Shown one piece after another: positions 1 through 8,705 of a stretch of DNA of 64,000 nucleotides (position 1 is the stretch's first letter; each line of letters starts with the position of its first letter). Where the stretch lies: the NCBI GenBank assembly GCA_037388505.1, contig JARRKC010000004.1:62001-126000 (forward strand). Reading direction: 5' to 3'. The notes under the pieces are model-generated. The model searched no databases. It saw nothing but the letters and a program-made list of their open reading frames with translations, and was not told the origin of the DNA. Origin of the DNA: JARRKC01 sp037388505. GTDB lineage: Bacteria; Acidobacteriota; UBA6911; RPQK01; JAPXNP01. Position numbers and translations under genes: made by a program.

Positions 1-2
1 CG

Positions 3-848
3 AATCCGTTTCGGTCTGCCGAGAAGTATGGCCCGGAAGACTTTTTGCTCGGGCTCAATGTCCGCGTCGAAGGGAACGGGGACACGAACGGCTCGGTGCT
101 GGCGGACAAGATCAGGTTCACACAAGATGAGCTGAAGGTGGCCCAAACGATCACTTCGCGGGTTTCTCCCGTCGAGAGTCGGCTGGACGAAACGCAGCAG
201 CAGCTGCTGGCAACGCAGGACGAACTGCACAAGACTACCGGCGAACTGGATCAGAAGACCGGACAACTCTCCGCCCAGGTCGAGGAACTCAATGGAGCGT
301 TCAAAGTCGCTCGAGGTGAGGCATCGAAGGCCCAGTCGACTGCAGATCAGGCGCTCTCGGCCGCCGGTCAGGCCGATGAACATGCATCGTTTGCTAACCA
401 ACGCATCTCAAAACTCGATCAGTATCAGGAACTCGACGCGGTCGTGATCCCGTTCGGCTTCAACAGCTCCGCTCTGACACCGGATTCCAAGAGCAAGCTG
501 GACAAGCTGGCTGGTCACTTCCTCAATCAGGACGCCTACTTGATCGAGGTCGCGGGCTTTGCTTCTTCCGATGGCGACTCTGCGTATAATCGACGACTCA
601 GCGAAAGGCGCGCCGAGGTCGTCGTGGACTACCTGGCAGAGAACCATGACATTCCGATTCGCCGGATTGTCAGGCCGTTCGGATTCGGTGAAGCGAAGCC
701 GGTCGCCGACAACTCGACTTCCTCCGGGCGAAAGCAGAATCGCCGCGTTGAGGTCCGGGTTCTTCAGAACGTTGGGATCTCGCAGGCACAGCCGGAGGTC
801 GCCGTCAACACGACCAAGTCGCAGACCTCAAGTTCAGGAATCCGATAA
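3..848 (+). CDS. OmpA-family outer membrane/peptidoglycan-binding protein, 5' end cut by window
   Basis: The reading frame is open from the window edge, so the N-terminus is missing; 281 residues are visible. The first third (ending near LADKIRFTQ) looks like a small beta domain. A Gln/Glu/Ala-rich stretch follows that reads as a coiled coil (repeated LDE, LDQ and VEEL heptads). The last ~115 residues form an OmpA C-terminal domain: an FGFNSSALT-like opening, the VAGFASSDGD segment that matches the GHTDSxG loop, the NRRLSERRAEVVVDYL helix, and a final NRRVEVRV. This domain normally binds diaminopimelate in peptidoglycan and anchors the envelope. Here the loop has ASSDGD where many members have HTDxxG, so some ligand contacts may differ. 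A strong terminator follows at 910-939, which makes this the last gene of its transcript. Confidence 0.85.
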   Translation, partial: NPFRSAEKYGPEDFLLGLNVRVEGNGDTNGSVLADKIRFTQDELKVAQTITSRVSPVESRLDETQQQLLATQDELHKTTGELDQKTGQLSAQVEELNGAFKVARGEASKAQSTADQALSAAGQADEHASFANQRISKLDQYQELDAVVIPFGFNSSALTPDSKSKLDKLAGHFLNQDAYLIEVAGFASSDGDSAYNRRLSERRAEVVVDYLAENHDIPIRRIVRPFGFGEAKPVADNSTSSGRKQNRRVEVRVLQNVGISQAQPEVAVNTTKSQTSSSGIR

Positions 849-909
849 GTCATTGTTACGATCCTCCCCCAAGGCGGCTTCGAAGATCGCCCTTCGAAGC
901 TGAGTCAAG

Positions 910-939
910 AGCGGCCGGCTCCTCAAGCCGGCCGCTTTT
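910..939 (+). terminator. Rho-independent terminator after the OmpA-domain gene
   Basis: An 11-bp perfect stem, AGCGGCCGGCT (910-920) with AGCCGGCCGCT (926-936), encloses a 5-nt loop and is followed by TTTTG. A second perfect hairpin lies just upstream (GCTTCGAAG...CTTCGAAGC, about 875-899). Both sit between the stop codon at 848 and the next start at 1007. Confidence 0.8.
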
Positions 940-1006
940 GCGTTCGGTTGACCTCACCACCCGCAGGGCATACATTGCGGGCTACTTTGATCGGTGAGGC
1001 TCCACT

Positions 1007-2272
1007 TTGAGCGAAGGACAGGACCCACAGGTCGGACAGCTGAAGGGACTGACGGGCCGTCTCGTGCGTCTTGCCCTCGGGCCCGAAGTCGATGTGTATT
1101 CCCAGGAAGGCCGCTCGCGGCTGGGAGAGTGGGAAGGTCTGGTCAGCACGCTGCTCAGTGTCCTCCTCGCCGTCACCAAAGGGTTGTTTGCCTGGCTCAC
1201 CTCGAGCATTTCCCTGCTGGCGGATGCATTGAACAATCTTGCCGACGTCGGCAGCAGCCTGATCGTTGTCCTCGGTTTCCGAGTCGTCCGCAAACCCCGC
1301 GATCGTGAACATCCCTACGGACACGGCAGGATGGAACCGGTTGCCACGCTGGTCCTTGCGATCATCCTCGTGGGCGTCGGCATCGAGGTCGCCCACGCCG
1401 GCATTCGTCGCCTCCTGCACCCCATCCCCTTCAGCGTTCCCTGGTGGATCGTGGTGATCGTTGCCCTGACGATCGTCATCAAGTTCTGGCTGGCCGGTTT
1501 CGCTTGGAACCTCGCCCGGTTGATTCACTCTGCCACTCTCCAGGCGGAAGCCTGGAACCACACCTACGACATCCTGACGACTTCGCTCGTCCTGGTGGCC
1601 CTCGTTTGCTCGCGATGGGGCTGGAACAGTGTGGATGGATGGGCGGGCCTGGGCGTCTCGATCTTCATCTTCTACACCGGCATTCGGTTCATTCGCGAAG
1701 CCATCCACACGCTCATCGGTGAAGCCCCCCCTCATGAAGAACTGCACAGGATCCAGCGCATCGCCATGTCGGTGCGCAACATCTACGGCGTCCACGACAT
1801 CATCATTCATTCCTACGGAGACCGGCGACTCATTTCACTGCACGCGGAGGTGGACGCCAACCAGACCGCGATGGAGGCACACTATCTGGCCGAGAAGGTC
1901 GAACAGACGGTCGCCGAACAGGTGGGAGCCAAGGTCATCGTCCATGTCGACCCGGTCGATCACAGTCATCCCCTTTACTGGCCGATCTCGGCGTCGTTGA
2001 AGGAGATCATCGGTGCCCACCAGGACGTGGTGGGATTCCATGACCTTCGCGTGGAGGGAGCGGGCGAGGGATACAGCTTGTCGGTGGATCTGGTCGTCTG
2101 CGCCGAGGTTACGCAAGAGAACTTCGAGGTCGTTCTGGACCGGCTCGCATCCCGGATTCGCGCCCGGCTTCCCAATCTGGATACACTCGACCTGAAGATC
2201 GAGACCGAGTATGCCAGTGATCAGGAATTCCGTAAGGTCTATCCCCGACCGATCGTCGACGCTTCATCCTGA
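1007..2272 (+). CDS. Cation diffusion facilitator (CDF) family metal efflux transporter
   Basis: This 421-residue inner-membrane protein exports divalent metal ions in exchange for protons. Several transmembrane segments are visible from about residue 45 to 225. The CDF signature is present in TM2 as LLADALNNLADVGSS; the usual His of the HxxxD site is Asn here. The loop HPYGHGR after TM2 is typical of the family. The ~190-residue C-terminal part contains the cytoplasmic ferredoxin-like dimerisation domain (VHDIIIHSYGDRRLISLHAEVD, then HVDPVDH). A further ~80-residue tail makes it longer than the usual ~300. The TTG start is the only one that keeps the N-terminal region; no strong ribosome site is visible. 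The metal cannot be deduced from sequence. The altered TM2 residues could change zinc selectivity, but that is inference. Confidence 0.88.
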   Translation: MSEGQDPQVGQLKGLTGRLVRLALGPEVDVYSQEGRSRLGEWEGLVSTLLSVLLAVTKGLFAWLTSSISLLADALNNLADVGSSLIVVLGFRVVRKPRDREHPYGHGRMEPVATLVLAIILVGVGIEVAHAGIRRLLHPIPFSVPWWIVVIVALTIVIKFWLAGFAWNLARLIHSATLQAEAWNHTYDILTTSLVLVALVCSRWGWNSVDGWAGLGVSIFIFYTGIRFIREAIHTLIGEAPPHEELHRIQRIAMSVRNIYGVHDIIIHSYGDRRLISLHAEVDANQTAMEAHYLAEKVEQTVAEQVGAKVIVHVDPVDHSHPLYWPISASLKEIIGAHQDVVGFHDLRVEGAGEGYSLSVDLVVCAEVTQENFEVVLDRLASRIRARLPNLDTLDLKIETEYASDQEFRKVYPRPIVDASS

Positions 2273-2359
2273 GACCAGGGGGCGGACTCTATCCGGCCCG
2301 CGCCCTGACCTGGAGAACGAGCGTCGACATTCCCGGGGATCCGTGCTAAACCTCCAATC

Positions 2360-3112
2360 ATGACGCATTATTGGTGGAGCCGCGCCGTCCTTATCCTTGG
2401 GATCCTTCTTGTCGGCTCCTGCAGCCCCAACGGTGGAAAGGAATCCTCCCCGGAATCCGCAGCCGGGACAGGACCAGCCGCAGCTCCCGACCAACACCCG
2501 GCATTGCTCGTACCACAGCTCGCACACGAGCAGGCACCCGACACCTTTCACGCCCGCTTTCAGACCACCAAGGGAGAAGTGGTGATCGAAGCGACGCGGG
2601 ACTGGGCACCGCTCGGGGTCGACCGCTTCTACAACCTCGTCCGGATCGGTTTCTTCAAAGATGCGGCGTTCTTTCGGGCAGTCCAGGACTTCATCGTCCA
2701 GTTCGGTGTGAACGGAGACCCCGCCGTCACCAAAGTCTGGTCCATCGCTACGATTCCCGACGATCCGCTTCGGATGAGCAATCAGCGCGGCTACCTGAGT
2801 TTCGCCCAGAGCGGCGCGAACTCCCGAACGACACAGCTCTTCATCAGTCTCAAGGACAATCCGGAACTTGACGCTTCCGGGTTCGTACCCGTCGCGCGTG
2901 TGATCAGCGGAATGGACGTGGTGGACAGCCTGTACACGGGGTACGGAGAACTCTATCCTGCCGGTCATGGACCCCGCTTCCAGCTGCTCAATCTGCAGGG
3001 AAACGCCTACCTGCGCATGCACTTCCCCAAGATGGACTACGTCGAGTCCGCGGAGATCGTCGGGATGCCGACTAACGCGAGTCAGAATGCGGAGAGTGCA
3101 CCGAACAAATGA
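2360..3112 (+). CDS. Exported cyclophilin-type peptidyl-prolyl isomerase, lipoprotein
   Basis: This 250-residue protein begins with a lipoprotein signal (hydrophobic stretch, then LLVGSC, so Cys near residue 21 would be lipidated). A cyclophilin domain follows: VIEATRDWAPLGVDRFYNLVRIGFF, FFRAVQDFIVQFG (the FxRxxxxFxxQ signature holding the catalytic Arg) and GYLSFAQSGANSRTTQLFIS. It would catalyse proline cis-trans isomerisation and help fold envelope proteins in the periplasm. The C-terminal ~60 residues after DVVDSLYTGYGE are typical of bacterial PpiA-like proteins. Its 3' end overlaps the convergent pilin-like gene by 41 bases. Confidence 0.9.
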   Translation: MTHYWWSRAVLILGILLVGSCSPNGGKESSPESAAGTGPAAAPDQHPALLVPQLAHEQAPDTFHARFQTTKGEVVIEATRDWAPLGVDRFYNLVRIGFFKDAAFFRAVQDFIVQFGVNGDPAVTKVWSIATIPDDPLRMSNQRGYLSFAQSGANSRTTQLFISLKDNPELDASGFVPVARVISGMDVVDSLYTGYGELYPAGHGPRFQLLNLQGNAYLRMHFPKMDYVESAEIVGMPTNASQNAESAPNK

Positions 3113-3452
3113 CCTTGCCGTCCCGAATGCTCAACTTTCCGCCATCGGGACAGGCAGGGACATAGACCCCTCCCGCTCTCAGCTTCTCGATGGTGGGTCG
3201 TTCGCCCGGATGGGTAACCGACCAAGTCATCAACTCCTTCTCGATCGCCCGCCGATTCATCTGGCAGGCCAGCAGGTTGCCGGACTTTTTGACCGTGCTC
3301 CTCTCGGACGCCTGCGGAACGGCGGTGGACAGACCCGGCCCTCCGATCCAGAAGTAGAGCAGACCGATGATCAAGAGCGCCAGGAGAACAGAGAGGAAGC
3401 TCAGACCACTCTGCGACTGCCTTCGTGAATTCACGGTTCGATTATTCTCCAT
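3072..3452 (-). CDS. Type IV prepilin-like protein with an atypical cleavage site
   Basis: The 126-residue protein has a short basic leader, then SQSGLSFLSVLLALLIIGLLYFW, a single hydrophobic helix placed as in type IV prepilins and pseudopilins. Prepilin peptidase cleaves after Gly, and Phe/Met-1 and Glu+5 are normally conserved. Here the position after Gly is Leu and +5 is Ser, not Glu. A soluble domain with two or three Cys follows (LLACQMNRRAIE, VPACPDGGKL, KVICSV), resembling the short C-terminal domain of minor pseudopilins. I chose the ATG at 3452; a TTG at 3491 is also in frame. The gene is isolated from any pilus operon and runs convergent to the cyclophilin gene. It could instead be a simple membrane-anchored protein. 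Confidence 0.6.
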   Translation of the reverse strand: MENNRTVNSRRQSQSGLSFLSVLLALLIIGLLYFWIGGPGLSTAVPQASERSTVKKSGNLLACQMNRRAIEKELMTWSVTHPGERPTIEKLRAGGVYVPACPDGGKLSIRDGKVICSVHSPHSDSR

Positions 3453-3661
3453 GCGGACCGGATTTCCCGTGAGAGCGATCACCGGCACCAAGTCGCAATA
3501 GCGAAATCGGTTTCTGATATGTTGGACTCACACGAAGATTGGCTCCACGGCGCACGTCCGTTTGGCCCACGCACAAGACTCTGGAGCGTGCGAGTGTCAG
3601 AAGCTCAAAGGCCTAAGGGCGAACCGCGAGTGGGAAGTGCGAATTTGAGGAGGCGAGAACT

Positions 3662-5614
3662 GTGAACGTCACTCAAAAGATCATCGAAGCCCACCTGCTG
3701 AAAGGTGAGATGACGCCGGGGAGCGAGATCCAGCTGCGCATCGACCAGACGCTGACTCAGGATGCAACGGGGACGCTCGTCATGCTCGAACTCGAAGCCA
3801 TCGGCCTGGAGCGCGTCAAGACGGAGCTCTCGGCACAGTATGTGGATCACAACCTCATGCAGCAGGATTTCAAGAACCCCGACGACCACCTCTTTCTCCT
3901 TTCCGCCTGCCAGCGGTTTGGTGTCTGGTACAGCCGCCCCGGCAACGGAGTCAGCCATCCCGTCCACCAGGAGCGTTTTGGTAAGCCGGGACGAACCCTT
4001 CTGGGATCCGATTCTCACACCCCGTCGGCGGGGGCGATCGGCATGCTGGCCATCGGAGCCGGGGGTCTCGAAGTGGCTCTTGCCATGGCCGGAGAACCTT
4101 TCGTCGTCCGGATGCCCGAGGTCTGGGGGATACGCTTGACCGGCTCCCTTCCCGACTGGGTCAGCGCGAAGGACGTGATTCTCGAGATGCTCAGGCGACA
4201 TGACGTCGATGGAGGGGTCGGCTGCGTTCTCGAGTACTACGGACCGGGTCTGGCTTCGCTGTCCGCGATGGATCGTCACGTCATCGCAAACATGGGTACC
4301 GAACTGGGAGCCACCAGCACCGTATTCCCCTCCGATGAAGAGGTTCGCTCCTTCTTGAGAACTCAGCAGAGAGAGGCGGACTGGAAGGAACTCCTGCCCG
4401 ACGACGATCGAGGATACGACCGTCACGAAGAGATTGACCTGTCCTCCCTGGAGCCGCTCATCGCCATGCCTTCGAGCCCGGGGAACGTCCGTCGCGTCGC
4501 CGAAGTGGCCGGCACGGAAATCTATCAGGCCTACATCGGCTCTTCGGCCAACCCCGGCTACCGTGACTTCGCCGTACCGGCGGAGATGGTCAAGGGTCGT
4601 CGGATCCACGAGCGGGTGTCCTTCGACGTCAATCCGACCTCCCGACAGATTCTGGAGAATCTCGTTGCCGACGGTCACTTGCTGAGCCTCATCCATTCCG
4701 GCGCCCGAATTCACCAGGCCGGCTGCAACGGGTGCATCGGGATGGGCCAGGCGCCGGCCACCGATCAGATCAGCCTGCGCACCGTTCCCCGCAATTTCCC
4801 GGGACGATCGGGCTCGAAGGAGGATAAGGTCTGTCTGGTCAGCCCCGAGACGGCTACGGCGTCCGCCCTCAAGGGAGTCATCACGGACCCTCGGACCTTG
4901 GATATGGAATATCCGAAGGTGCACGACCCCGAGAATCCAATCTTGAATACCGAAATGCTCGTGCCCCCCTTACCACTCTCTCAGGCTCGTCAGGTCGAGC
5001 TTCGCAAGGGCCCGAACGTCAAGAGTCTGCCCGAATTCGGAGCACTTCCGAGTGAGTTCACACTGCCGATCCTCCTGAAGGTGGGTGACGGGATATCGAC
5101 GGATGAGATCATGCCGGCCGGTTCGCGAGTGTTGCCGTTCCGCAGCAACATTCCCGAAATCAGTCGCTTCGTCTTCGACATCGTCGACCCGGAATACTCC
5201 AAGCGCGCCGGCTCGATATCCGGAGGCCATATGATCGTGGGCGGTCGGAATTACGGACAGGGGTCCAGCCGCGAGCATGCGGCTCTTGCCCCCCGGTACC
5301 TGGGTCTGCGGGTTGTACTGGCCGTCTCCTTCGCCCGCATCCATCACCAGAATCTGGTCAATTTCGGGATCCTTCCCCTGACCTTCGCCGACCCTGGGGA
5401 CTACGATTCCCTCGAAAAGGGCCAGACTCTCCACCTGGAGGGCCTCCAGGATCTCGAGCCGAACCGGCGGTTGATCCTTTCGGTGCAGGACACTCATCGA
5501 AAGATTGAGGCTCAACACGGACTGTCCGCGCGACAGATCGAGATTCTCCAGGAAGGTGGACTCATCAATTGGGTCAGTCGCCGGCATCGGGCGGCACGGT
5601 CCGCCGAACAGTAG
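3662..5614 (+). CDS. acn: Aconitate hydratase (aconitase), short single-chain type
   Basis: The 650-residue cytoplasmic enzyme interconverts citrate and isocitrate through an Fe-S cluster (TCA cycle). The GTG start follows GGAGG at a good distance. Recognisable parts are DHNLMQQDF, LGSDSHTPSAGAIGMLAIGAGG (substrate-binding DSHT at 117-120) and GCNGCIGMGQ (cluster ligands Cys355 and Cys358). A C-terminal swivel domain has STDEIMPAG and GRNYGQGSSREHAALAP (active-site Arg/Ser). Length is close to the short bacterial aconitases often called Aquifex type (~640-660), not the ~900-residue AcnA/AcnB. The third expected cluster ligand, the Cys of GSCTN, reads Ser here (IGSSANPG, Ser295). This may be normal for the branch or may mean altered cluster chemistry. 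Confidence 0.88.
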   Translation: MNVTQKIIEAHLLKGEMTPGSEIQLRIDQTLTQDATGTLVMLELEAIGLERVKTELSAQYVDHNLMQQDFKNPDDHLFLLSACQRFGVWYSRPGNGVSHPVHQERFGKPGRTLLGSDSHTPSAGAIGMLAIGAGGLEVALAMAGEPFVVRMPEVWGIRLTGSLPDWVSAKDVILEMLRRHDVDGGVGCVLEYYGPGLASLSAMDRHVIANMGTELGATSTVFPSDEEVRSFLRTQQREADWKELLPDDDRGYDRHEEIDLSSLEPLIAMPSSPGNVRRVAEVAGTEIYQAYIGSSANPGYRDFAVPAEMVKGRRIHERVSFDVNPTSRQILENLVADGHLLSLIHSGARIHQAGCNGCIGMGQAPATDQISLRTVPRNFPGRSGSKEDKVCLVSPETATASALKGVITDPRTLDMEYPKVHDPENPILNTEMLVPPLPLSQARQVELRKGPNVKSLPEFGALPSEFTLPILLKVGDGISTDEIMPAGSRVLPFRSNIPEISRFVFDIVDPEYSKRAGSISGGHMIVGGRNYGQGSSREHAALAPRYLGLRVVLAVSFARIHHQNLVNFGILPLTFADPGDYDSLEKGQTLHLEGLQDLEPNRRLILSVQDTHRKIEAQHGLSARQIEILQEGGLINWVSRRHRAARSAEQ

Positions 5615-5774
5615 GCCGTCGGCTTGCTCACGCTCTGGTCCGGCTCGAGTCGCACAGGAATTGCGCTCAGCGTATGATGTACGGCATTGCGTCCTCTTCG
5701 CTTCCCTTCCCGGTTTGCCCTTCCGCAACCGGCGAGATGAAGCCTGGGCGATGGAATCAGTGAAGGAGAGTGAA

Positions 5775-6827
5775 TTGAGCAGAACAGATCGTTCTTTTCA
5801 TAGAGGCGTGTTGCCGTTCTTCCTCATCGTCGCATTCTCGATCTGGGGAGCCGTCGTCATGGCAGAATCTCAGGACCCTGCGCCAGATCCGTCGGCCGGA
5901 AGCACACCGGCGACCAAGCCGCAGATGGAGACGGCCCATCCGGAGAAGTTTCCCGAGGTCGTCGCCAAGGTCAACGGAACGCCCATCGGCAAGACGGAGC
6001 TGTTGACTTTTGTCGAGACGGTGCGTGACCAGATGCACATTCCGCAGGGGGATCTCCCCATCGCGATGTACCGAGACGTTCTCGATGAAATGGTGAAGCT
6101 CGAGCTCCTGTACCAGTCCAGCCGTGCCAACAACCTGCTCGCAACGCCCGAGGAGGTCGACAAGACTCTGTCCGACCTCAAGGAGCAGTATGCGAGCGAG
6201 GAGGCCTTCGACGAGCAGCTCAAGTCAGAATCGATTTCTCTGGATTCGCTCAGGGAGATCCTGGCCAAGAACATCAGCATCCAGAAGCTCGTCGAGGGCG
6301 TATTGGCCAAGCAGGTGGTCGTGACGGAGGACGCCAAACGGCAGTTCTACGCCGAGAATGAGACGGAGATGGGGCAGCCCGAGCACCTCAAACTCCGTCA
6401 TATTCTGGTGCGCGTTCCCGAAAAAGCCACGGAAGACCAGAGGGAACAAGCCCGCCAGAAGATCGAGGGGCTCCGCGCGCAGATCACCGAACAGGGTGCG
6501 GATTTTGCCACTCTGGCCCGAGAAAACTCGGACGACCCGGGTTCACGAAACCAGGGGGGCGAGTTGACCCTCATGCAGGGGCAGGCCGCTCCCCAGTTCG
6601 AGGAGGCCGCCTTCCAACTGCAGCCGGGCGAGATCAGCGGCATCGTGCAGACTTCATTCGGTTACCACATCATTCAGCTGCTGGAGCGGATACCCGCGCG
6701 CACGCTCCCTTATGAGGAAGTGCAGGAGCGCATCGAACAGTATCTCCGGCGGGAGGCGCTGGAGCGCGAGGTGAAGGAAGAAGTCGGCGCGCTTCGCTCC
6801 AAGGCTGCAATTGCCATTTTCATCTAG
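5775..6827 (+). CDS. Parvulin-type peptidyl-prolyl isomerase (SurA/PpiC/PrsA-like), exported
   Basis: This is a periplasmic or membrane-tethered folding factor of 350 residues. A hydrophobic signal (VLPFFLIVAFSIWGAVVMA) is followed by a Pro-rich linker. A SurA-type N-terminal helical chaperone region starts at VVAKVNGTPIGKTEL, and one rotamase domain runs from LKLRHILVRVPEKA to FGYHIIQLLERIP. The PpiC signature, GGELTLMQGQAAPQFEEAAFQLQPG, is present. The chosen TTG start at 5775 has AAGGAG seven bases upstream; an ATG at 5751 is in frame but lacks such a site. It follows aconitase by 160 bases on the same strand. Substrates are probably outer-membrane or exported proteins, inferred from the family. 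Confidence 0.87.
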   Translation: MSRTDRSFHRGVLPFFLIVAFSIWGAVVMAESQDPAPDPSAGSTPATKPQMETAHPEKFPEVVAKVNGTPIGKTELLTFVETVRDQMHIPQGDLPIAMYRDVLDEMVKLELLYQSSRANNLLATPEEVDKTLSDLKEQYASEEAFDEQLKSESISLDSLREILAKNISIQKLVEGVLAKQVVVTEDAKRQFYAENETEMGQPEHLKLRHILVRVPEKATEDQREQARQKIEGLRAQITEQGADFATLARENSDDPGSRNQGGELTLMQGQAAPQFEEAAFQLQPGEISGIVQTSFGYHIIQLLERIPARTLPYEEVQERIEQYLRREALEREVKEEVGALRSKAAIAIFI

Positions 6828-6847
6828 CCCGGCTTTCTCACCGGGCT
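6826..6847 (+). terminator. Possible terminator hairpin between convergent genes
   Basis: AGCCCGG (6826-6832) pairs with CCGGGCT (6841-6847) around an 8-nt loop, directly at the stop of the parvulin gene and before the converging histidine kinase. No T-run follows, so termination efficiency is uncertain. Confidence 0.4.
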
Positions 6848-6951
6848 CCGGAGCGTGGCGGGGGAGAGGCGGGTGGCTGCCCGACGCGCGACGAAGGCCC
6901 CAGACGCCCGTCTATCCGACGCCGCAGTAGGATTCTGGTCGGGAATCCGGG

Positions 6952-8460
6952 CTAACGTGCCGACCGGCCCAGGAGCACGAAGAACGTGCTTCCCTGACCC
7001 GGGTTGCTCTCAACCCAGATGGCCCCGCTGTGGGCTTCGACGACTTTGCGGACGATGGACAGACCCAGACCCGTCCCCTGAACTCCTGGAGCGATTCGAT
7101 GGTCGGCCTGGTAGTACTGATCGAAGATTCGGTTCCGGATTTCCTCGGGAACCCCGGGACCTTCGTCCGCCACTGAGATCGAGCAGTAGCCTGCTGCAGA
7201 TTTCCGCAGCAGATCGAGCCACTGACGCGGGACCTCCGCCGGCACCTTGTCGAGGGGCCTTGCGCTCAGCTTGATCGTTCCCCCTTCTGGAGAGAATTTG
7301 ATCGCATTGGAAAGCAGGTTTCCCAGCACTTGCCTCAAACGAACAGGATCGGCCCAGACCTTCAAACCCAGGAAGCCGTTCGGTAGAACCACCGAGAGCT
7401 TCCTGTCGATGAGGAGACCATGGACGTCCTCGGCGGCCGCCGCCAGAAGTTCTCCTACATCGACCAGCTCGAACTCGTATTTGGTCACCCCGGCCTCCAT
7501 AGCGGACAGATCGAGCAGGTTGTGGATCATTTGGGACAGGCGCTGGCTACTGGCAAGATTCAGCTCCAGAAGCCTTCGTTGCGGACGTTCCAAGTCGTCG
7601 GAATACTGATCCAACATCAGCCGGGTGGTTTCCTGGATCGATGCCAGTGGCGCCCGCAGATCATGCGAGACCCAAGAGACGAAGTCCCGCTTCAACTGAT
7701 CGAGTTCGCCCAGGCGTCGGGCCATCTGATTGAAGTAGGAAGCCAGCTCCGCCAGCTCGTCGCCTCCGGACTCATCGACTTTATAAGCGAAGTCACCACG
7801 CGCGATTCTGCGCGTTCCGATGATGAGCTGATCCAGCGATCTGGCGATCGAACGAAAGACCAGGATCGTCACAATCAGCGCGAGCCCCAGAGCCACGAAG
7901 AGGGTTGTCCTCGAGATCAGATTCACTCGCTCAGCCGTCGCACGCGATCGGGTGATCCCGACTTCGATCATGCGGTTGCTGGCCTGCTCGGCCCGCTGGG
8001 CTTCGGCCTCGAGCTTGTCGAACTCCGGGGAGACCCGTTGCCACCATCGAGCCCTTTCCGAACTGCTGGACCTCGAGGTGAGCTTCTCGATCTCCACGAG
8101 ATCAGATCGCAGTTGGGTCCAGGGGACATTGAGGACCTGGGTCTGAGCGCGGAGGATTTGACTGTCCCTGCTGAGTTCGTTCAGCTTATCGATCTCATCA
8201 CCCAGGTGCTGGTGACTCGCACGCACTTCATCCCGGTAGCCCTCGTCTCCGAAGGCAAGGAACTTCTCCGTGAATTCCGCCAGATCCCTGGTGTTCTCCA
8301 CGACCGATAGAGCCTGAAGACCTGACACCAGACTCAATCGGGACAGTTCTTCCTGGACCTGGCGCATTTCGTGAATCAAGCGCTCCTGGTAGAGGTGAGC
8401 CGCCAGGAGGATGAGAATCAGGAATGAGAAGCTGAGGGTCAGTTTCGTTGTGATTCTCAT
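6952..8460 (-). CDS. Membrane-bound sensor histidine kinase, orphan
   Basis: The 502-residue protein has two transmembrane helices (about 7-22 and 185-204) flanking a ~160-residue, largely helical periplasmic sensor. A HAMP linker follows (about 205-252), then a HisKA dimerisation domain with phospho-acceptor His266 (WVSHDLRAPL). The ATPase domain has the N box NLLSNAIKFSPEGG, the G1 box DEGPGVPEE and the G2 box GTGLGLSIV. It should autophosphorylate on His266 and pass phosphate to a response regulator. No response regulator is encoded beside it, so it is an orphan within this window. I chose the ATG at 8460 because it places TM1 at the N-terminus; a longer frame to 8541 exists. The four-helix-like sensor gives no ligand clue. 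Confidence 0.92.
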   Translation of the reverse strand: MRITTKLTLSFSFLILILLAAHLYQERLIHEMRQVQEELSRLSLVSGLQALSVVENTRDLAEFTEKFLAFGDEGYRDEVRASHQHLGDEIDKLNELSRDSQILRAQTQVLNVPWTQLRSDLVEIEKLTSRSSSSERARWWQRVSPEFDKLEAEAQRAEQASNRMIEVGITRSRATAERVNLISRTTLFVALGLALIVTILVFRSIARSLDQLIIGTRRIARGDFAYKVDESGGDELAELASYFNQMARRLGELDQLKRDFVSWVSHDLRAPLASIQETTRLMLDQYSDDLERPQRRLLELNLASSQRLSQMIHNLLDLSAMEAGVTKYEFELVDVGELLAAAAEDVHGLLIDRKLSVVLPNGFLGLKVWADPVRLRQVLGNLLSNAIKFSPEGGTIKLSARPLDKVPAEVPRQWLDLLRKSAAGYCSISVADEGPGVPEEIRNRIFDQYYQADHRIAPGVQGTGLGLSIVRKVVEAHSGAIWVESNPGQGSTFFVLLGRSAR

Positions 8461-8705
8461 GGAACGAACCAGGGAAATTTTACTCGATCTCGACACCCTA
8501 CACTCGCAAGGGTCCGCCCCGAGCTGCCCCGCCGAGAACATGCGTCGAGCGCGAGGACGGCGCCGTTCTTTTCGTCTGGAACAGCGCTTGCTTAATTGTA
8601 CCGTAAGGAAAACTACCTGTCTGGCGTCCCCCCAGCCTCTACTTGCGTCCTTCTCGCCACGATCGGCCCGGGATGCGCCGGACAGCCCAAGAAGGAGTCA
8701 ACGAC

